Shown here: positions 1 through 4,176 of the stretch, piece by piece
Position numbering within the stretch: position 1 is the stretch's first letter
Layout: every line of letters starts with the position of its first letter
Origin: Aquificaceae bacterium
GTDB taxonomy: Bacteria > Aquificota > Aquificia > Aquificales > Aquificaceae
NCBI GenBank assembly: GCA_015490115.1
Contig: WFYM01000058.1
Location: 1-6,180 of the forward strand
Direction of reading: 5' to 3'
DNA: 6,180 nt
The notes under the pieces: model-generated
The model's database searches: none
Told to the model about the DNA's origin: nothing
What the model saw: the letters and a program-made list of their open reading frames with translations, nothing else
Position numbers and translations under genes: made by a program

Positions 1-213
1 GATACCGTGTTTCCCGAGGTCCACCTTAATGAGCAGGAGGTTCTCTAAAGGCTTTACCTCAACAACTTTGCCGAAGCGGACCCCCTCTATGTCCGCTCCG
101 AATGTATCGAGCGTAGCTTCCACGCTTCTCAGAGACAAAACTTCAGCTATCTCCTCGGGGTCCCTTCCCTCTATCTCAACGAACTCAGCTATCCAAGAGA
201 GGGGGACACGCAT
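1..213 (-). CDS. pheT: Phenylalanyl-tRNA synthetase beta subunit, N-terminal fragment (cut by window edge)
   Basis: The visible 71 residues begin MRVPLSWIAEFVEIEG, the characteristic opening of bacterial PheT (usual form MRVPLSWLxEYV). Residues about 1-40 match the N-terminal B1 region, with an LSLRSVEAT segment where most PheT have a GLEVE-like sequence. From about residue 44 (GVRFGKVVEVKPLE) the EMAP/tRNA-binding OB-fold begins, and the gene runs off the left edge. By family, PheT pairs with PheS in a heterotetramer that charges tRNA-Phe in the cytoplasm. The ATG at 211-213 is chosen because the family starts exactly here, although the frame stays open further upstream. The ribosome binding site is weak: a GGTGGT lies about 12 bases before the ATG. 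The usual HPNADKL segment of the OB-fold appears as PLENLLL, a mild divergence. The gene is divergent from the operon at 337. Identification is good despite the truncation. Confidence 0.88.
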   Translation of the reverse strand, partial: MRVPLSWIAEFVEIEGRDPEEIAEVLSLRSVEATLDTFGADIEGVRFGKVVEVKPLENLLLIKVDLGKHGI

Positions 214-269
214 GTGGGTTATTTTACCACCCGCTAAGGGGGGCTTATAGGACCCATTAGTAGGTCTTA

Positions 270-297
270 TTGCAAACAATTATCATTTGCCTATAGG
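270..297 (+). promoter_or_regulatory. Candidate sigma-70-type promoter of the redox operon
   Basis: TTGCAA (270-275) and TATAGG (292-297) are separated by 16 bases, a reasonable -35/-10 arrangement. Transcription would start near 304, giving a 5' leader of about 33 bases that includes the AGGAGGT ribosome binding site. A second possibility is TTGCCT (287-292) with TATTAG (311-316), spacer 18, giving a leader of about 14 bases. The first is preferred because its leader leaves room for the ribosome binding site. This is motif reading only. Confidence 0.4.
272..290. promoter_or_regulatory. 19-bp imperfect palindrome, candidate repressor operator (Fur-like)
   Basis: The sequence GCAAACAATTATCATTTGC has perfect 5-bp outer arms (GCAAA/TTTGC) and paired AT...AT around the centre. 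It overlaps the candidate -35 and spacer of the operon promoter, where a bound repressor would block RNA polymerase. Aligned by eye with the 19-bp Escherichia coli Fur consensus (GATAATGATAATCATTATC) it matches at 12 of 19 positions. An iron- or peroxide-responsive Fur-family repressor would suit a heme peroxidase operon. The fit is suggestive only, since AT-rich palindromes can arise by chance and the regulator is not in the window. Confidence 0.35.
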
Positions 298-336
298 TTC
301 ATAAAAGAAATATTAGCAAAGGAGAGGAGGTAGGAG

Positions 337-1080
337 ATGAAACGAGCTATTGTCTTATCCGCAGCTCTCCTCACGGGCTTTTCCTTCGGACTCCAAGAGG
401 GTTCCCACTACTCGGTGAGGTATGTGAAGGAGTTCGGTCAGAAGCTCGCCCTCGCAAAGGGAAAAGGGAAAGGAGTAATAGAGGGAAGGGTCGTCTACGT
501 CGGGAAGAGGAAGCTAAAAAACAAAAGGAAGCTCATAACCAAGGACAAGGAGGTCTGCGGCAGAGGTTATAAGATAGACAGGGTATACGAGATCTCCGAG
601 GAAGGTGGTGTCAAGAACGCGGTCGTCTTCGTCGAAGGCGTTGGGGAAAAGGCGGAAAGGAACGCAAGACTCGTCCAAGAGAGGTGTGAGTTCTTCCCGA
701 GGGTTGTGGTCCTCACCGCGGGTTCCTACCTCGAGATAGAGAACAGGGACGCTACGAAGCATGAAGCCAACGGAGTTCAAGACTTCGAGACCATATTCCA
801 GCTCTCCCAGCCCAAGAAGGGCATGGTGGACAGGGTAAAGCTCACAAAACCCGGTGTCGTTGAGGTGACCTGCAACATACACGGGTGGATGAAGGCTTGG
901 GCTGTAGTTGTGGAGAACCCGTACTTCGCGATCACCGACGAAAACGGAAACTTCAGGATCACAGGTCTTCCTCCCGGAGAATACAAACTGAGGGTCTGGC
1001 ACGAGGGCTTCGGGGAGAGGACGGCTACGGTGAATGTTTCGGGTGAAGGAGTCTCCCGCGTAGTCTTCGAACTCAGGTGA
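337..1080 (+). CDS. Exported cupredoxin-like blue-copper protein with C-terminal carboxypeptidase-regulatory-like domain
   Basis: This 247-residue protein has an N-terminal Sec signal (residues 1-18, MKRAIVLSAALLTGFSFG). A Lys/Arg-rich stretch follows (about 36-72), then a beta-rich region with Cys74 and Cys117, possibly a disulfide. The segment FPRVVVLTAGSYLEIENRDATKHEA (120-144) supplies His142, and CNIHGWM (179-185) supplies Cys179, His182 and Met185. Together these form a His/Cys/His/Met set like a type 1 copper site. Residues about 193-247 (DENGNFRITGLPPGEYKLRVWHEG) form a carboxypeptidase-regulatory-like beta-sandwich. Proteins of this architecture are often annotated as plastocyanin-like or methylamine-utilisation proteins and commonly sit near diheme peroxidases. 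It is the first gene of the operon, with GGAGGT (326-331) 5 bases before the ATG. I infer an electron-carrier role in the periplasm, perhaps donating to the adjacent peroxidase. A mononuclear copper enzyme or copper sensor is an alternative. Confidence 0.8.
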   Translation: MKRAIVLSAALLTGFSFGLQEGSHYSVRYVKEFGQKLALAKGKGKGVIEGRVVYVGKRKLKNKRKLITKDKEVCGRGYKIDRVYEISEEGGVKNAVVFVEGVGEKAERNARLVQERCEFFPRVVVLTAGSYLEIENRDATKHEANGVQDFETIFQLSQPKKGMVDRVKLTKPGVVEVTCNIHGWMKAWAVVVENPYFAITDENGNFRITGLPPGEYKLRVWHEGFGERTATVNVSGEGVSRVVFELR

Positions 1081-1095
1081 AAAGGAGGTGGAAGG

Positions 1096-2208
1096 ATGAG
1101 GAGGGGAATCCTCGCTACCCTTCTCGTAGGTCTGCTCCTTAACTACGCGGACTCGAAGAAAGCTCCCACCATAGGACCCCTCCCCGACAGACCACCGGAG
1201 CCGAAAGACAACCCGACAACTCCAGTTAAGGTAGAACTCGGGAAGCTCCTCTACTTCGACCCGAGGCTTTCGGGTGACGGTAGCGTCTCCTGTGCTACCT
1301 GCCACGACCCTAACCACGCTTGGGGAAAGAGGAGGGTTATGTCCCCCGCATACCCCGAAAACAAGCACTTCAGACACTCACCGACCGTCCTAAACGTCGC
1401 CTATAACACCCTCATGTTCTGGGACGGGAGGGTAAAGACCCTCGAAGAGCAGGCTAAAAAGCCCATAGCCTCCCCCTTCGAGATGAACATGAACTACGAC
1501 CTGCTCGTAGAGAGGCTAAAGTCGATACCAAAGTACAGGGAACTCTTCAAAAAAGCCTTCCCCGAGGACAAAGACCCGATAAACATAGACAACGTAGCCA
1601 AAGCCATAGCAGCGTTCGAAAGGACCATAGTCTGCAACGATTCCCCCTTCGACAGGTATATGAGGGGTGAAAAGGACGCCATGGATGAACTCCAGATAAA
1701 GGGGATGAAGCTCTTCGTAGGAAAAGCCGGATGCGTGAAGTGCCACAACGGACCCAACTTCACCGACAACAAGTTCCACGTGACGGGAGTCCCGAAGAAC
1801 AAGATCGAGGACGACGCCCTCGTGAGGGCTACGAGGAACTTCGTCATAAGGCAAGCTGGGTTCAAAGATCCGGAGAGGTTCGACAGGGACCTCGGCAGAT
1901 ACTTCATAACCAAGAAGGAAAAGGACAAAGGTGCCTTCAAGACACCCACCTTGAGGAACGTCGCCCTCACACCCCCCTACATGCACAACGGCGTCTTCAA
2001 GACCCTCGACGAGGTGATCGAGTTCTACAACAGGGGAGGGGGTGACGTCCCCAACAAGTCCCCCCTCCTAAAACCCTTAAACCTGACCGAGGAGGAGAAG
2101 AGGGCGTTAAAAGCATTTTTGGAAGCTTTGACCTGTGAAAACATCCCTTACGTTGAGGAGCCTGAGCTTCCTCCTTATGAAGGAGAAATCGCGAAGGGAG
2201 GTGGATAA
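1096..2208 (+). CDS. Periplasmic diheme cytochrome c peroxidase / MauG family protein
   Basis: The 370-residue product has a Sec signal (about 1-18), then two c-type heme motifs: CATCH (Cys66-Cys69-His70) and CVKCH (Cys213-Cys216-His217). Between them lies HSPTVLNVAYNTLMFWDGR (94-112), whose Trp109 matches the tryptophan that lies between the hemes in this family. Glu129 in SPFEMN matches the position of the acidic active-site residue of classical peroxidases. DLGRYFIT (265-272) and FKTPTLRNVALTPPYMHNG (281-299) are typical C-terminal signatures, and Tyr295/Met296 are candidate distal ligands for the second heme. Members reduce hydrogen peroxide or, in MauG, oxidise protein side chains through high-valent hemes. 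The region 231-264 looks longer than in many relatives. The length is normal for the family. A strong ribosome binding site (AAAGGAGGT, 1081-1089) sits 6 bases before the ATG. Peroxidase versus MauG-like oxidase activity cannot be decided from sequence. Confidence 0.93.
   Translation: MRRGILATLLVGLLLNYADSKKAPTIGPLPDRPPEPKDNPTTPVKVELGKLLYFDPRLSGDGSVSCATCHDPNHAWGKRRVMSPAYPENKHFRHSPTVLNVAYNTLMFWDGRVKTLEEQAKKPIASPFEMNMNYDLLVERLKSIPKYRELFKKAFPEDKDPINIDNVAKAIAAFERTIVCNDSPFDRYMRGEKDAMDELQIKGMKLFVGKAGCVKCHNGPNFTDNKFHVTGVPKNKIEDDALVRATRNFVIRQAGFKDPERFDRDLGRYFITKKEKDKGAFKTPTLRNVALTPPYMHNGVFKTLDEVIEFYNRGGGDVPNKSPLLKPLNLTEEEKRALKAFLEALTCENIPYVEEPELPPYEGEIAKGGG
2196..2203 (+). promoter_or_regulatory. Ribosome binding site fixing the start of the metallophosphoesterase gene
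   Basis: GGGAGGTG lies inside the last codons of the peroxidase gene, 6 bases before ATG 2210-2212. It places the start here, not at the in-frame ATG at 2135, which would add 25 residues ahead of the Tat signal and overlap the upstream gene by 74 bases. Confidence 0.85.
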
Positions 2209-2209
2209 G

Positions 2210-3232
2210 ATGAGGGGAATTTCGAGGAGGAAGTTTTTAAAAGTCTCAGCGAAGGCGGGCGTTGCAGCTTTCACAGCCGGGGCTGTCTCTCCGCTCCTCG
2301 GTGTCGTTAACGTAACGGAAGCCAAGACAACGAAGAGGTCCAAGGTAACGCCTTTTAGGTTCGTCGTTATAGGCGACGCCCACCTCTACGAGATGCCTAA
2401 CCACAGGTTCGACAAGACCTTCGAGAGGGCTATAAACGACATAATCAACATGAGACCGAAGCCCGACTTCGTCCTCTTCATAGGGGACCTCGCCCAGTTC
2501 GGGAAGGTAAAGGAACTCGAAAAGGGGAAGAGATACCTCGACAGGCTAAAAAAGGCCGGCATACCCTACAGGATAATACCCGGCGAACACGACTGGTATC
2601 TCGACATGGGGAAGACTTGGAAGGAGATGTTCGGGAGACCTTACTGGTCCTTCGACCACAAGGGCGTCCACTTCATAGGCATGAACTCGATACTCGTGAG
2701 GGACTACTGGACGGCGAGGAACATGTCACCTTGGGAGAGGATGCTCGCCATAGCGGAGTTAGAATGTCATATATGCGGTCTTTGGGGTGTGAGGGAAGAG
2801 CAGCTCGAGTGGCTGGAAAAAGACGTCAAGAACCTCTCCCCGGACACCCCGATAGTGATCTTCACCCACTCACCCCTCTGGGACTACTACCCCAGGTGGA
2901 ACTTCCAAACGGAGGACGCCCCCCAGATAAGGGAGATCCTTTCTAAGTTCGAGAAGGTGATAGCCATACACGGACACGTCCACCAGGTCGTCTACAACAA
3001 GACGGGTAACATGGTCCACATAGGCAACTTGGCGACCGCTTGGCCTTGGCCCTATCCGCCAGTTGAGCTTCCCTTCCCCAAGATAAGGATGCTGAGGGTC
3101 GATCCCGGCGACATATACGATGGGGTCGGTTTCGCAAGCACCTTCATAGACGACACCTTCCTCGGGATCATGAAGTACCACACTTGGGCTGACCTCATAC
3201 CCGAGGACATAAAGGACGGTGTCCCACTATGA
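2210..3232 (+). CDS. Tat-exported calcineurin-like metallophosphoesterase
   Basis: With the start at 2210 the protein is 340 residues. It opens MRGISRRKFLKVSAKAG, a near-perfect twin-arginine signal (SRRKFLK, residues 5-11) followed by a hydrophobic stretch to about residue 33, so it should be exported folded. Metallophosphoesterase motifs follow in order: GDAH (Asp56, His58), GD (Asp93), GEHD (125-128), FTHSP (His220) and GHVH (His256, His258). The set matches a dinuclear metal centre of the calcineurin-like phosphoesterase fold, but the usual asparagine of GNHD is Glu126, and the second aspartate of GDxxD is absent. Cys186 and Cys189 (ECHICG) are the only cysteines and could form a disulfide or bind metal. 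The gene begins 1 base after the peroxidase stop, indicating translational coupling. Substrate is unknown; phosphoesterase activity itself is inferred from the fold. A similar GEHD form may exist in other Tat-exported members, from memory. Confidence 0.88.
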   Translation: MRGISRRKFLKVSAKAGVAAFTAGAVSPLLGVVNVTEAKTTKRSKVTPFRFVVIGDAHLYEMPNHRFDKTFERAINDIINMRPKPDFVLFIGDLAQFGKVKELEKGKRYLDRLKKAGIPYRIIPGEHDWYLDMGKTWKEMFGRPYWSFDHKGVHFIGMNSILVRDYWTARNMSPWERMLAIAELECHICGLWGVREEQLEWLEKDVKNLSPDTPIVIFTHSPLWDYYPRWNFQTEDAPQIREILSKFEKVIAIHGHVHQVVYNKTGNMVHIGNLATAWPWPYPPVELPFPKIRMLRVDPGDIYDGVGFASTFIDDTFLGIMKYHTWADLIPEDIKDGVPL

Positions 3233-3234
3233 AA

Positions 3235-3242
3235 GGGAGGTG
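3235..3242 (+). promoter_or_regulatory. Ribosome binding site fixing the start of the small cytochrome gene
   Basis: GGGAGGTG ends 6 bases before ATG 3249-3251. It supports that start over the in-frame GTG at 3219, which would add ten hydrophilic residues in front of the signal peptide and overlap the previous gene. Confidence 0.82.
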
Positions 3243-3248
3243 GCAAGG

Positions 3249-3722
3249 ATGAGGGGTCTAAAGACCTTGGCTCTCCTCGGAGCTGGTTCCGTCCTCGGTC
3301 TCGGTATAAGCTTCATCTTCAACACAGCTGAGGCGAGGAAGCCCTTTACCGAGGAAGACCTCAAGCTCATGAACGAAGAGCTTATAGCCCTCGTCAAGAA
3401 GGGGGACGAGCTTTGGCACAGCCCTAAGCTCGGGAAGAACGGACTCACATGTGCCAACTGCCACCCCGACGCTGCCAACACCAACCCCCACACCTTCCCC
3501 AAGTTTCAGGACAACGTGGGAAAGGTAGCTACCTTGAGGGAGATGATAAACTGGTGCATAGAGAGACCATTGGAGGGGAAGGCTCTCCCCGAAGACAGCG
3601 AGGAGATGAAGGCTCTCGAAGCTTACGCCATATACATGTACAGGGGATACACCTTAAGACCCGGTGACAACACAAGGGCATACCCTCCCGTGAGGGTGGA
3701 GTCCGGTCCCGGATACCCCTGA
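3249..3722 (+). CDS. Exported monoheme cytochrome c with TsdA/SoxA-like heme domain
   Basis: From the ATG at 3249 the protein is 157 residues: a Sec signal (1-29, ending in an Ala-Glu-Ala cleavage site) and one small heme domain. The heme motif is CANCH (Cys68, Cys71, His72). Downstream, REMINWCIERPLEGKALPED (97-116) followed by SEEMKALEAY (117-126) closely resembles the TsdA thiosulfate dehydrogenase pattern INxCxxRxxNGxxLPxDSxEMxAxxAY, and more loosely the C-terminal heme region of SoxA. In those proteins the cysteine is an axial heme ligand and is needed for catalysis, so Cys103 is a candidate ligand here. Met120 and Met130 are alternatives. TsdA has two heme domains; this protein has only one, so it may be a partner or carrier and not a full enzyme. 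It is the last gene of the operon, 16 bases after the phosphoesterase. Class I-type cytochrome c is secure; sulfur chemistry is inference. Confidence 0.88.
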   Translation: MRGLKTLALLGAGSVLGLGISFIFNTAEARKPFTEEDLKLMNEELIALVKKGDELWHSPKLGKNGLTCANCHPDAANTNPHTFPKFQDNVGKVATLREMINWCIERPLEGKALPEDSEEMKALEAYAIYMYRGYTLRPGDNTRAYPPVRVESGPGYP

Positions 3723-3731
3723 CAAGCTCCG

Positions 3732-3749
3732 CGCCCCCTTCGCCCCCTT
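3732..3749 (+). repeat. Tandem 9-bp direct repeat in a G-poor C/T-rich tract
   Basis: CGCCCCCTT occurs twice back to back (3732-3740, 3741-3749) in the 43-base spacer between the operon and the Nudix gene. The tract is strongly pyrimidine-biased on the plus strand and runs into a T-stretch, but no hairpin precedes the T-stretch, so it is not a standard intrinsic terminator. A C-rich, G-poor transcript end is what Rho tends to bind, so a Rho-type termination role is possible. Confidence 0.55.
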
Positions 3750-3751
3750 TT

Positions 3752-3757
3752 TATAAT
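3752..3757 (+). promoter_or_regulatory. Perfect -10 element (TATAAT) for a leaderless Nudix transcript
   Basis: TATAAT ends 8 bases before the ATG at 3766, so transcription would be expected to begin at about the start codon itself. No convincing -35 hexamer lies at normal distance; the 17-base position reads CCGCGC. The element may rely on an activator or simply be weak. Confidence 0.55.
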
Positions 3758-3765
3758 CTTTTTTA

Positions 3766-4176
3766 ATGAGCATAAGGACACCTTACCTCGCGGTCGACGT
3801 CATAGTCCGCCTGTGGGAGGGGGAAAGGTTAAAGGGTATAGTCCTCGTCGAGAGGAAGAACCCCCCAATAGGTCTCGCCATACCGGGAGGCTTCGTTGAG
3901 GTGGGGGAGTCGGTCGAGTCAGCTGCTGTGAGGGAGGTGAAGGAGGAGACGGGACTCGAGGTCAAGCTCAAAGGACTCCTCGGCGTTTACTCCGAACCTG
4001 AAAGGGACCCGAGGTTCCACGTTGTCTCGGTCGTCTTTTTCGGTGACGCTGAAGGGGAGCCGAGGGCTGGAACGGACGCCAAAGAAGTAAAGGTCTTCAA
4101 GCTCGAGGAGATACCGCTCGATAGGCTCGTCTTCGACCACAAGAGGATCATCCTCGACTATCTTCGGCTAAGGTAA
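3766..4176 (+). CDS. Nudix hydrolase, ADP-ribose pyrophosphatase-like
   Basis: The 136-residue protein has a complete Nudix box at residues 42-64 (Gly42, Glu48, Arg56-Glu57, Glu60-Glu61, Gly63-Leu64), fitting Gx5Ex7REUxEExGU exactly. The box forms the Mg-binding loop-helix-loop that hydrolyses nucleoside diphosphates linked to another moiety. The opening TPYLAVDVIV and the IPGGFVEVGES segment resemble small ADP-ribose pyrophosphatases, and prolines at 78 and 82 lie about 15 residues after the box, as in that group; the substrate remains a guess. A cytoplasmic housecleaning role is likely, as no signal peptide is seen. The start is constrained: an in-frame TAA lies at 3754-3756, no alternative start lies between it and the ATG, and a later start would remove the first strand. 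There is no ribosome binding site. Its 3' end overlaps rnr on the other strand by 29 bp. Confidence 0.9.
   Translation: MSIRTPYLAVDVIVRLWEGERLKGIVLVERKNPPIGLAIPGGFVEVGESVESAAVREVKEETGLEVKLKGLLGVYSEPERDPRFHVVSVVFFGDAEGEPRAGTDAKEVKVFKLEEIPLDRLVFDHKRIILDYLRLR

Larger units (their letters stand above)
214..336. promoter_or_regulatory. Divergent intergenic spacer between pheT and the redox operon
   Basis: This 123-base region is AT-rich compared with its flanks and must hold the start signals of pheT (minus) and the operon (plus). TATAGG occurs twice on the plus strand, at 247-252 and 292-297. For pheT, the minus strand offers TATAAG (249 to 244) as a possible -10, but the nearest -35-like sequence, TTGCAA at 275-270, is 20 bases away, so that promoter is weakly supported. 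Plus-strand promoter candidates and a palindrome are listed separately. I see no tRNA, riboswitch or small ORF here. Confidence 0.6.
337..3722 (+). other. Four-gene exported redox operon
   Basis: Genes at 337, 1096, 2210 and 3249 share a strand, with gaps of 15, 1 and 16 bases and no promoter or terminator between them that I can see. All four products carry export signals (Sec, Sec, Tat, Sec) and three are copper or heme proteins. Codon use is uniform through the operon and matches the flanking genes, so there is no sign of recent transfer. Co-transcription is inferred from the spacing. Confidence 0.8.

Noticed and set aside
29..250. 73-codon plus-strand open frame at the left edge
   Set aside because: It is antisense to the pheT fragment and resembles no known protein.
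514..1377. A 287-codon open frame on the minus strand across the cupredoxin and peroxidase genes
   Set aside because: It lies antisense to two well-identified genes, has no recognisable domain, and arises from their biased codon use.
2135..2209. Upstream ATG start for the metallophosphoesterase
   Set aside because: It would put 25 residues before the Tat signal and overlap the peroxidase gene, while ATG 2210 has a good ribosome binding site and the signal at its start.
3682..3697. Hairpin ACCCTC/GAGGGT with a 4-base loop as a terminator of the operon
   Set aside because: The stem is only 6 bp, lies within the coding end of the cytochrome gene, and no T-run follows within 45 bases.
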